Shown here in pieces: positions 12,024 to 24,538 of a stretch of DNA of 64,000 bases. The stretch comes from Parietaria judaica. Taxonomy: Eukaryota; Streptophyta; Magnoliopsida; Rosales; Urticaceae. The stretch is taken from the NCBI GenBank assembly GCA_954871525.1, contig OX940870.1, positions 12,679,501 through 12,743,500 on the forward strand. The letters are read 5' to 3'. The position numbers and the translations under genes were made by a program. Numbering within the stretch: position 1 is the stretch's first letter; every line of letters starts with the position of its first letter. The notes under the pieces were generated by a model. That model was given only the letters and a program-made list of their open reading frames with translations, did no database searches and was not told the origin of the DNA.

Positions 12024-13858
12024 GATAGTTTCCTAATTTTCTTACCTCGGTTGTTATGAATAAAGCTCTCTAACTACATCCTAATCAATAATTAAATAAG
12101 GGATTTTTTTTATTGATATAAGAAAACAAAAAATATGACAAGGAACTAAAATCGCACTACTCAATTAGCTCCTATTAAATAAAGGGTAAACTGCAGCTAA
12201 TGTACTCAATGTCTAATCTTTTGCGGATTATGTATCCAATTTTTATTTTTGGTGACTAATGTACTCAATGTTTGATCCGTTAGATATTTAATTTTGTGTT
12301 TTCGCCAGTTGACCGTTAGAGAGTGATTCCTTCTTTATATGTACACTTTTTGTATTTTTGACATAACTCACTTATTTTTTGTCCAAATTTTACGCACTAC
12401 TTATGGTTGAAAGTATAAGAGATATATCTACAACTTTGTTGTTTTAATTTTTGTGAAAAACGTTGTTTAAAAGTACGAAATTTTAATTACAACATAAAAT
12501 TGGACATTAGTTTAATGTAAAATATTTGTTTCGAGAAAATTTTAATATATTTAATGATTTTTTATGATGAAATGTAAAACTACAAAGTTGTAGATAAATT
12601 TTTTATCTTTCCAACGGGTGTTTATTTATAAAATTTGGACAAAAAATGAGTGAGTTATGCCAAAAATATGAAAGATTATTTCACATCACATCTTTGACTG
12701 CGTACTCTTCGTTGAGCTGGATTTTTGACCAAATATATCTATTGGAGACTTGACTATGTGCTTGTTGGTTGACTACGGATAGCTTTTGGGCCTTGGTCCG
12801 GATAGCTTTTGGGCCTTGGTTGTATCAATATCACTTTGACACCAATCGTTCGTATACAATCCCAGCTAATCGATCTAAACGGATAAAGACTATATAACAA
12901 AAGTTTTACTGCGGAATAATTAACATTATCTAATTAAGTGAACGAGTAGAATACACTTTGTTCATTATGGGCTAAACCTGAAATTGTGTCTGATACCACA
13001 ATTCCCATTATTCTATCCGGTTTACGAAATCTAATGATAATTAACTGGTCCTGATCATTCATAACATGATTTTGATATTTGGTTTAAGGAATTAGATAAT
13101 TATCTAATGAATAAATAAACATGTACCTTAATTCTGTTGTCGTCGTTACGTCTTCTGATTCTGAAAAGGCTTCTGGGATTTTTTGTGTGCAGAATTTCTC
13201 TCAATAGCCTTCCGATGTATGTTCCGGAGTTAGACCGCTAGGATGTGTGGGCTCTAGGGATGATCACGAATTCCTTAGGCCTGACCGGGATCGAGTTCTC
13301 TCTCTGGCATTGATCACAAAATCGCAGAGAGGGAGGGAGAAAAGGGAGAATTTAAATTTCTAAATGTGAAGGTTATGTTTTCTGGTTTCAGGTCTAGCCT
13401 ATTTATAGGTGTAAATCAAATCTTAACCAACTGGAGATATTTACTCATTATCTTAAAAGGTAATGTATAATATCAAATCTTATTAGATCTTTCAAAAAAG
13501 ATTGAAATCTAAAGATTAGATAACAAATCTTTTATGGAATCAAATCTTCCAAGATTTATATCTACCTAATTTTCGAATTAATATATATTATCTTAAATTC
13601 GAAAATAATTCTAAATTCGAAAATCGAACTTATAATTAAACCAAAATCATATATAAATATTTTTAATTATAATTAATTATTAATAAATATTAACAATTAA
13701 ATCCAATAATTAAAATTATATTTATTAATTAAATACTATAGATATAAATCCTGTCTTTAATTTATCATCAAATTCGCAGCCAACGGACCCTAATCCGGGT
13801 TTTCCCGGATTACCATTTTAGCCATAACTTTCTCTATGTACATCAGAATGATGCGATT
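12024..13858 (+). other. Unit tail: foldback arm plus LTR-B part
   Basis: It repeats 308-2142: the GATAG duplication, the Mutator-like arm from 12184 and minus-strand LTR-B from about 12819. A short direct duplication of GGATAGCTTTTGGGCCTTGG lies just before LTR-B. No gene is present. Confidence 0.8.
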
Positions 13859-16800
13859 TGAAGTTTATATGTTGTATGTGTACGAATCATGTCAATTTTT
13901 TCACACTTTTACTCTATATTTGTAGTAGGTTCTTAGAAAGCTATTAGGTTGAATAAAAGTTAAACTTTGAATATTATATTAGTTTTATTGTACATTTACA
14001 TTTTGCATCAAATCTTGTAGTTTAAATTGATTTTTTAAAACTATGAAATGGAATATAGATGAATTAAGATGGTTTGTGTGATTTTTATTAATTTTTTTTG
14101 GATATTTGAGTTAAATTTAAGTGTTTATGCACATTGTTTATAATTGCGGCAAAAGTACCCAGCTTTTTAAAATTTGAAATTTAAAGGTATTTTTAGCGGG
14201 TTTTTTAGTGCATGTCGAGTGTTTTGAAATTTAAATGTTGCAAGTGTACGAATCATGTCAATTTTTCACACTTTTACTCTATATTTATAGTAGGTTCTTA
14301 GAAAGCTATTAGGTTGAATGAAAGTTAAACTTTAAGTTTCATATTAGTTTAATTGTACATTTACATTTTGAATCAAATCTTGTAGTTTAAATCGCTTTTT
14401 TAAAACTATGAAATGGAATATACATGTATTAAGATTGTTTGTGTGATTTGTATAAATTTTTTTGGATATTTAAGTTATATTTAAGTGTTTATGCACATTG
14501 TTAATAATTGCGGAAAAAGTACCCAGCTTTTTAAAATTTGAAATTTAAAGGTATTTTTAGCGGGTTTTTTAGTGCATCTTGAGTGTTTTGAAGTTTATAT
14601 GTTGTATGTGTACGAATCATGTCAATTTTTTCACACTTTTACTCTATATTTGTAGTAGGTTCTTAGAAAGCTATTAGGTTGAATGAAAGTTAAACTTTGA
14701 GTTTTATATTAGTTTTATTGTACATTTACATTTTGAATCAAATCTTGTAGTTTAAATTGATTTTTTAAAACTATGAAATGGAATATAGATGAATTAAGAT
14801 GGTTTGTGTGATTTTTATTAATTTTTTTTTGATATTTGAGTTAAATTTAAGTGTTTATGCACATTGTTTATAATTGCGGCAAAAGTACCCAGCTTTTTTA
14901 AAATTTGAAATTTAAAGGTATTTTTAGCGGGTTTTTTAGTGCATGTCGAGTGTTTTGAAATTTAAATGTTGCATGTGTACGAATCATGTCAATTTTTCAC
15001 ACTTTTACTCTATATTTATAGTAGGTTCTTAGAAAGCTATTAGGTTGAATGAAAGTTAAACTTTAAGTTTCATATTAGTTTAATTGTACATTTACATTTT
15101 GAATCAAATCTTGTAGTTTAAATCGCTTTTTTAAAAGTATAAAATGGAATATACATGTATTAAGATTGTTTGTGTGATTTGTATTAATTTTTTTGGATAT
15201 TTAAGTTATATTTAAGTGTTTATGCACATTGTTAATAATTGCGGAAAAAGTACCCAGCTTTTTAAAATTTGAAATTTAAAGGTATTTTTAGCGGGTTTTT
15301 TAGTGCATCTTGAGTGTTTTGAAGTTTATATGTTGTATGTGTACGAATCATGTCAATTTTTTCACACTTTTACTCTATATTTGTAGTAGGTTCTTAGAAA
15401 GCTATTAGGTTGAATGAAAGTTAAACTTTGAGTTTTATATTAGTTTTATTGTACATTTACATTTTGAATCAAATCTTGTAGTTTAAATTGATTTTTTAAA
15501 ACTATGAAATGGAATATAGATGAATTAAGATGGTTTGTGTGATTTTTATTAATTTTTTTTTGGATATTTGAGTTAAATTTAAGTGTTTATGCACAGTGTT
15601 TATAATTGCGGCAAAAGTACCCAGCTTTTTAAAAATTTGAAATTTAAAGGTATTTTTAGCGGGTTTTTTAGTGCAAGTCGAGTGTTTTGAAGTTTAAATG
15701 TTGTATGTGAATGAATCATGTCGATTTTTCACACTTTTACTCTATATTTCTAGTAGGTTCTTAGAAAGCTATTAGGTTGAATGAAAGTTAAACTTCTAGT
15801 TTCATATTAGTTTAATTGTACATTTACATTTTGAATCAAATCTTGTAGTTTAAATTGATTTTTTAAAACTATGAAATGGAATATAGATGAATTAAGATGG
15901 TTTGTGTGATTTTTATTAATTTTTTTTGGATATTTGAGTTAAATTTAAGTGTTTATGCACATTGTTTATAATTGCGGCAAAAGTACCCAGCTTTTTAAAA
16001 TTTGAAATTTAAAGGTATTTTTAGCGGGTTTTTTAGTGCATGTCGAGTGTTTTTGAAGTTTAAATGTTGCATGTGTACGAATCATGTCAATTTTTCACAT
16101 TTTTACTCTATATTTGTAGTAGGTTCTTAGAAAGCTATTAGGTTGAATGAAAGTTAAACTTTAAGTTTCATATTAGTTTAATTGTACATTTACATTTTGA
16201 ATCAAATCTTGTAGTTTAAATCGATTTTTTAAAAGTATAAAATGGAATATACATGTATTAAGATTGTTTGTGTGATTTGTATTAATTTTTTTGGATATTT
16301 GAGTTATATTTAAGTGTTTAATGCACATTATTTATAATTGCGGAAAAAGTACCCAGCTTTTTAAAATTTGAAATTTAAAGGTATTTTTAGCGGGTTTTTT
16401 AGTGCATTTTAAGTGTTTTGAAGTTTATATGTTGTATGTGTACGAATCATGTCAATTTTTTCACACTTTTACTCTATATTTGTAGTAGGTTCTTAGAAAG
16501 CTATTAGGTTGAATGAAAGTTAATCTTTGAGTTTCATATTAGTTTTATTGTACATTTACATTTTGAATCAAATCTTGTAGTTTAAAATGATTTTTTAAAA
16601 GTATGAAATGGAATATAGATGAATTAAGATGGTTTGTGTGATTTTTAGGATATTTGAGTTAAATTTAAGTGTTTATGCACATTGTTTATAATTGTGGCAA
16701 AAGTACCCAGCTTTTTAAAATTTGAATTTAAAGGTATTTTTAGCGGGTTTTCTAGTGCATGTCGAGTGTTTTGAAGTTTAAATGTTGTATGTGAATGAAT

Positions 16801-18161
16801 CATGTCAATTTTTCACACTTTTACTCTATATTTATAGTAGGTTCTTAGAAAGTTATTAGGTTGAATGAAAGTTAAACTTCTAGTTTCATATTAGTTTAAT
16901 TGTACATTTACATTTTGAATCAAATCTTGTAGTTTAAATTGATTTTTAAAAGTATAAAATGGAATATAGATGTATTAAGATGGTTTGTGTGATTTGTATT
17001 AATTTTTTTGGATATTTGAGTTATATTTAAGTGTATGCACATTTTTATAATTGCGGCAAAAGTACCCAACTTTTTAAAATTTGAAATTTAAAAGGTATTT
17101 TTTAGCGGGTTTTTTTAGTGCATGTCGAGTGTTTTGAAGTTTAAATGTTGTATATGTACGAATCATGTCAATTTTTCACACTTTTACTCTATATTTGTAG
17201 TAGGTTCTTAGAAAGCTACTAGGTTGAATGAAAGTTAAACTTTGAGTTTCATATTAGTTTAATTGTACATTTACATTTTGAATCAAATCTTGTAGTTTAA
17301 ATTGATTTTTTAGTATAAAATGGAATATAGATGAATTAAGATGGTTTGTGTGATTTTAATTTTTTTTTCGATATTTGAGTTAGATTTAAGTGTTTATGCA
17401 CATTGTTTATAATTGCGGCAAAAGTACCCAACTTTTTAAAATTTGAAATTTATAGGTAATTTTAGCGGGTTTTTTAGTGCATGTCGAGTGTTTTGAAGTT
17501 TTAATGTTGTATGTGTACACTTCATGTCAATTTGTCACACTTTTACTCTATATTTGTAGTAGGTTCTTAGAAAGCTATTAGGTTGAATGAAAGTTAAGCT
17601 TTGATTATCATATTAGTTTAATTGTACATTTACATTTTGAATCAAATCTTGTAGTTTAAATTCAGTTTTTAAAAGTATAAAATAGAATATAGATGTATTA
17701 AGATGGTTTGTGTGATTTGTATTGATTTTTTTGGATATTTGAGTTATATTTAAGTGTTTATGCACATTATTTATAATTGCGGCAAAAGTACCCAGCTTTT
17801 TAAATTTTAAAATTAAAATGTTTTTTTAGCGGGTTTTTAGTGCATCTTGAGTGTTTAGAAGTTTAAATGTTGTATGTGTACGAATCATGTCAATTTTTCA
17901 CACTTTTACTCTATATTTGTAGTAGGGTTCTTAGAAAGCTATTAGGTTGAATGAAAGTTAAACTTTGAGTATTCATATTATTTTAATTGTACATTTACAT
18001 TTTGAATCAAATCTTGTAGTTTAAATTGATTTTTTAAATGTATAAAATGGAATATAGATGAATTAATATGGTTTATGTGATTTGTATTAATTTTTTTTTG
18101 GATATTTGAGTTATATTTTAGTGTTTATGCACATTGTTTATAATTGCGGCAAAAGTACCCA
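13859..18161 (+). repeat. 365-bp tandem repeat array, second block
   Basis: This is the duplicate of 2143-6439 in the second unit, with the same order of monomer variants. It differs by isolated substitutions and one-base indels in T or A runs. Confidence 0.95.
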
Positions 18162-19892
18162 TGTGATTGGTTGAGGCAAAAGTACCCATGTTATTGGTTG
18201 ACTTAAATAAAAATATTTTTCGTAATCGTATCTGGCCGCGGCTGACATTAAATGGCCGCAGCTATATTAGCAACGTTGACATGTTATTGGTTGAGGGACG
18301 TAAGGCGAAAACTTAAATTCCCGTTGGCCGCGGCCACATTTTTCTGGCTGCGGCTAGATTGGTTCAAAAATTTATCATCAACTCTGTATAATATGTGCTC
18401 CCAGTATGGCTGCGGCCTATCTACTATGGCTGCGGCTAGAGGGACCAAAACTTAAACCCGCTGCGACTGTACCGTTTAGGCTGTGGCCGGTTCGGTTCAA
18501 AAATTTATCATCGACTCTGTATAATATCTGTTCCTAGTATGGCTGCGGCTATTTAGGTCTTGCTGCGGCCGACGGGTCAAAAAATTCAAACAGCCGCGGC
18601 CATAAAAAACCGGTTGCGGCTGTATTAGTTCAAAAATTTCTCATCGGCTGCAGCCAATAACAGTTATGTTTATAAAAAAAAAACATAAACTGGGCAATTT
18701 AAGCGTTGCCAAACGCAGCCAATAACAAACTTATATAACTTCCCTAAAAAATAAAAGGGTAAATTGTGGCTAAAATACCTAATGTTTCAGTTTTTTTTTT
18801 TAATTATGTACCCAAAGTTTTTTTTGGTGGCTATTATACCCAAAGTTTATTCCGTTAACGCCAAACGTACCTACCGTTAAATCTACATTAATCCTCCATA
18901 CGTGGCACACATGTCGCTGCCACGTCATTCTATCCTGCCCAATGTTTCAAACATTTGCGGCTAAAGTACCCAATGTTAAATGTACTTTAATCCTACCCAA
19001 TGTTTCAAACATTTGCGGCTAAAGTACCCAATGTTTTAAAATAAAATTAAACTGCTCGAGTGATTTATTTAGATCGATTTTTGGGTTGACTTTTTTACAC
19101 CGGACTCGGGTTGGGTTTTCGGGCCCCCCAAAGCCTAAAGCCCAAACCCCATCCGATTCAACTCTCCACTTTCCTCTATCCAGTGAGGGACCCACTTGAG
19201 TTAACTCTCTCCGTGCACTCAAACACCATCGTCTCCCTCTCGAGTCTTGATGGGAGAACTCCGTCAGCGCCTGGAGTGACTTGTCTCCGCCAAATGCCCC
19301 GGCGACCGTCCACTGATCGAGATAGCCAGAGAAGACGACCAACTTCTGCAACTGATCCTCGCCTCCGTCGGACCTCGAATCGTTGTTCTGCTCTCCTCTT
19401 CATGTTGCCAAATTCATCTCCAAGCCACTAAGTTTGAAGTTTTTGCTTTTATTTTTTATCCCAAAATGTTGTTAATCTGACTAGTTCTTCGTTTTATGCA
19501 TTCTCTTCGATTTCATTTTGTTTCTTTGGTATTTGGCTAGGGTTTAGAAAATTTGCTCTAGTTGCTACTTGGAAGCAGATTTTTGTGACAAACTGTATCC
19601 TATTGGCCTGTTTTTAGAATGTGTCTTTGATGAGTGAAGATTAAGAAGTAGCTAAGTAATTCTTTTGTTTGAGTAAAATTGACTGAAATGTTTAGCTCCT
19701 ATCCTATTTTGACCATGTCTAGAACCGATTCCAACCGGGTCCAGCCCAAAAACCGTAATTTTAATTCAAAATTAGGAACAGGGCCTTTCTCAAAATTTTA
19801 GCCCCTCTCAATATAATTTCCTGGATCCGTCATTGCACCCACCAAAATTTAAGTGTAATCAATCTATTTATATAAGTATTAAGAACGGATAG

Positions 19893-22800
19893 TTTTGGGG
19901 GTAGAGCTGCACAAATAAATCGTGAACGTGCATCGTGGCGCGTCGTGATCTTTTTTATTGGTCGCGATTAATGGCGACTAACTAACGGGAATCGCGACTC
20001 ATCGCGACGCGGAGTAATAGTGCGAGAGAATCGGTCGCATCGCGACGTCGAGTTTGGCGATTTTCACGATTTAGTCGCGACTCATCGCGACGTCCCATGT
20101 GCATCTCTAGTTGGGGGGTATTTTGTGAAGTATATTAATAAAGAGAAATTATTTAATTAATACATTTCCTTATTAGTTAAATCATTTTTAACAGCAAAGT
20201 GCCCTCCGGGCGCCCATTTTCACAAAACAAAGTGTTCAGGTGTTCCTAAAAATATAAAAACACCCAAAAACGACATAAAATTTGTTAAATATAATTAATT
20301 ATTTGCCGATTTGGAGATTTTTCCTCCCATTATTCGAATTCTATTAATTGAATATAATTAATTATTTCAATCAAATGGTCCAGATTCAATCTCATCTAAA
20401 TCCAATGGATATAATTAATCAGGGATTTAATTATATAATAATACATGATAAGATCAAAATATTTAATCTTATCATCATATTAATAAAATTTGAAGTATAT
20501 TATATATACATATTTAATAAATAAATCCCAGGGTTTTAAAATAAATCTTAAACCAATGGTTAAAAATAAATCTTAAACCAATCCAATGGATCAAATCAAT
20601 TAGGGATAAAGTCAAATACACTATGGTTTTACAAAACCCTATTTGAACTCTTATCCATAATATTATTCGAATTTATAAATTATATATATAACATTAATTA
20701 ATTTATAATCCGACGGTTAAAGATTATATCTCAAAACCGATCCAACGGACACAATTAATTAAGCAAATTCGAAATACCTAAACTTGGTCACCAAGTTTCA
20801 ATTTCGAATTACATTTAGGGTTCAAATCAATTATCTCAATCCAACGGTTGATATTAAATAATAACCGATCCAATGGATTAAATTGATTTTAGGGTTTTGC
20901 CAAAATACCAAAACATTAGGTACTTATGCCGCAAATATAAATTCTCCAATTTACATATTCGAATTTAGCTAGGTTCGTATTCTCCAAACCCTAATTCGAA
21001 TTTACACATATAACAATATATAAATATATATTTTTATTTATTAATATAAATCTTTTAATTATTAACTAATTACTAATTAGATATTAATAATTAAATCCAA
21101 ATAATTAAATTATATTAATAAAACCTGATCTCAATATCACACATTAAATTTCATGGTGCAAAACCATCATTTAAATTCGTGACATGTGATTTAATTTCAT
21201 AGTTTATCGAACCGAGTCATAAACTTAGAAAATCCATAAATCACAAACCGTAAGTCAGAATGACTTGGTTCAAAAAGCAAAGTTGCTTATAATTTAATTT
21301 AAAACAACATAGTGCTGTTAGAAAATCTAAATTATAACTTTTTTTTTATCAGTTAATTCCGTGTACCAAAATATGATACTTTTGCCACGCTGACGATAAA
21401 ACTAACTGACGTCTGACACAGACTTTTAAGTTTTATAAGTCGAGTCAAATGATTAAACATTATCCAGAATGTATTTTAATCATGTACGTATCATCCGTTA
21501 CAGAGCTATCATGGGGACCATGGACCCGTATCACTTAAGCTCCAACGAACTGCTAGTTGTTCGTCAAACCTCGAAGTGATTCCACTATAGACCCGAGGCT
21601 GCACTCTTTAGTGATACGGTATATATTATTCCCTTATAACAGCAGGGTGTCCATTAGATACAATCAAATTCGGGTTATTGTCCTTTCAGTTGATGACTCA
21701 CACATGAGCAGGCGGTTTTTACCGTAATGCCCCTCAATGCATTTTCATCATTGACTCAGCCAGTAATTTTATGAGCAAACCACTTATGGTTTCGATTCAT
21801 AAGTTGCGCACGGGTACCTCTCACTTCTCACCACTGACAACCAAGGGAATCATCATGACTCTGAAGAAAGCTATGTGATGCCCATGTCTATGATCAAGCT
21901 ATCCTTACTATTGACTATCATGTTCCCAAAATAATAGTTTGGGAACATCGATAATATCTTGTGTTCTTTAATGGTTAAATCAAAGAACAATCAAGCCAGT
22001 AGCTCGGACTCATGATCACTCAGGACTTAGAACTAATATCCATTTGATCATCATTTTGTGACTCAACTACAAGTTATCAGTGTCGGTCCTTTATGTCAAC
22101 TTCTTGAGTTTAAGTCAGGTCCGGTCCAGTATGAAGACGCTTCATACTTAATGCACTTCTAGTGAGTGTGACACACACATAATCCAGAATAGGATTGTCA
22201 CTTAGTTACATTAATGACCTTACCGATTAATTGGCTCCCACCCAGTTAATCAGGTCACGGACGTTTTAAGTTCATTTATTATGTTTATTAATTCTTCCTC
22301 ACATGACTCTGTTGTGATAATATTAACATAATTGCATCCTTTATGAACTAAGGAATCAAACATTCTATTTTACTCGACCAGAAACTATAATAAGATTAAC
22401 ATAATAAGCATCATCTTTATTCAACGACTTGTCATAATCTTTTACAAATGGATAAATATCTTGTTTAAGGACACATATATCCAAAAAGAGACCATCCTGC
22501 CCCTGCCAAACGCCTGCCACCACAGCGCCCACTTGTGGACAGCCTTTTGCTGCCTGCCATGTGGAGGGCCGAGATAGGTCCTCGTTTTGCGCGCCTGCCA
22601 CTTGCGTGCAGGCGCGTGAGACGTCGGATGGCCGATACGACGGCGGCAATGGATTCCTCTTTTCCCAGGGACCAATCTGCATATATAATATTGTCCGGGG
22701 GCCTCCCGGAATAATATTATATTGCACCTAGACCCCCGAATCCTATTATAAAATGAAGCACAGTTCAGTTGAAACAGTATGATATCGAAACTCACTCGAG

Positions 22801-23743
22801 TTCTCTCGACTCTCTCTCTCTACCCCCTATATACTCGCCTCCCCTCAAATATCGTTCTAATGTTGAGGGTCGGAGGTGAATCAGGGGGTAAGCCCCCTGT
22901 TTCCCTTGACCTCGGGTGTTCCTTTTTTCAGGTCTGGAAAGAGAGAAATTTACAAAAGCGGGAGCCCTGGGGAAATTCTTACAAGGTCCTCGACTCACCT
23001 GATAGTTCTCGTTCTACGATGTGTCCAGCCTATCCCCAGTCCACTGCGTGGCTGTGTGTATAGTCTGGGGACACGTAACAGGACTCACAATTCAGGTCGT
23101 AGGGTCTGACCTGAGGGAATTTCTCTAGGATCTGAAAGACAGAGGGATCACTCTGAGAGGAACCCCTGGACAAGATCCTGGGCAAGTTCGAGACCCCACC
23201 TACCCTTGTTCTAAGCTCTGCACGGCATAGGTTCTCCCTCTTAGTCCCTATATCTCTTAAAGATACCACGACTCTGCGGACAGTTCCATCAGCCCGAACT
23301 TAAACAAGCCATATCGGGTGGAGAGTCTAACCCCCCAGGGTTCACTTCCTGGTCGAACGCACTCCCCCATTCGCTGGTACCCCCGATTCGTGTGGCCTCC
23401 AAACCTGTAACCCCGGCCTTGTCCATTCTAGGCCCTGCGGTAACAGGTAGTGAGGGACCCGGATCGCCTGGACCCTGAACGGAAACGAGACTTTCGAACC
23501 TAGAATTGCTAGGGACACCTACTCAGGGTACCATATCAGTCAATTAAAAACTCACTCAAAGGTCAACACGCTACCACCTAAGGTCAATGGGGTCCCATCA
23601 AAACCACTAACAGAGGGGGAAAATCGGCCATCCACACGACTAGGCCAACCAAAGCCCGCCACGTCAACGAACGACATTGGGCCAGGTCCAAAATCCACAA
23701 CTTCGGCCTCAACAACGTTTGATCCAAAAGAACGGCATCAACA
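19893..23743 (+). mobile_element. Solo LTR-A, second copy
   Basis: This is the duplicate of 8172-12023, with the same GATAG flanks (19888-19892 and 23744-23748), the same hAT MITE at 19902-20109 and the same LTR-B-like block. Sharing these private insertions shows that the whole segment was duplicated after they arose. Confidence 0.85.
19902..20109 (+). mobile_element. hAT-type MITE, second copy
   Basis: It is the same element as 8181-8388, copied with the tandem unit and at the same position in LTR-A. Confidence 0.85.
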
Positions 23744-24538
23744 GATAGTTTCCTAATTTTCTTACCTCGGTTGTTATGAATAAAGCTCTCTAACTACATC
23801 CTAATCAATAATTAAATAAGGGATTTTTTTTATTGATATAAGAAAACAAAAAATATGACAAGGAACTAAAATCGCAGTACTCAATTAGCTCCTATTAAAT
23901 CAAGGGTAAACTGCAGCTAATGTACTCAATGTCTAATCTTTTGCGGATTATGTATCCAATTTTTATTTTTGGTGACTAATGTACTCAATGTTTGATCCGT
24001 TAGATATTTAATTTTGTGTTTTCGCCAGTTGACCGTTAGAGAGTGATTCCTTCTTTATATGTACACTTTTTGTATTTTTGACATAACTCACTTATTTTTT
24101 GTCCAAATTTTACGCACTACTTATGGTTGAAAGTATAAGAGATATATCTACAACTTTGTTGTTTTAATTTTTGTGAAAAACGTTGTTTAAAAGTACGAAA
24201 TTTTAATTACAACATAAAATTGGACATTAGTTTAATGTAAAATATTTGTTTCGAGAAAATTTTAATATATTTAATGATTTTTTATGATGAAATGTAAAAC
24301 TACAAAGTTGTAGATAAATTTTTTATCTTTCCAACGGGTGTTTATTTATAAAATTTGGACAAAAAATGAGTGAGTTATGCCAAAAATATGAAAGATTATT
24401 TCACATCACATCTTTGACTGCGTACTCTTCGTTGAGCTGGATTTTTGACCAAATATATCTATTGGAGACTTGACTATGTGCTTGTTGGTTGACTACGGAT
24501 AGCTTTTGGGCCTTGGTCCGGATAGCTTTTGGGCCTTG

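Larger units (their letters stand above)
2143..13858 (+). repeat. Tandem unit copy 1 (11,716 bp)
   Basis: The unit runs from the first 365-bp repeat to the base where LTR-B is cut off. The boundary is set by the right edge of the array: at 25578/25579 the third copy leaves the shared sequence and continues as ordinary LTR-B, so LTR-B to 365-bp repeat is the join made by the duplication. Only two T bases are shared at the join. The same solo LTR-A, MITE and target duplications sit inside each unit, so the repeat is a duplicated genomic segment and not an LTR-internal-LTR element. Confidence 0.9.
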
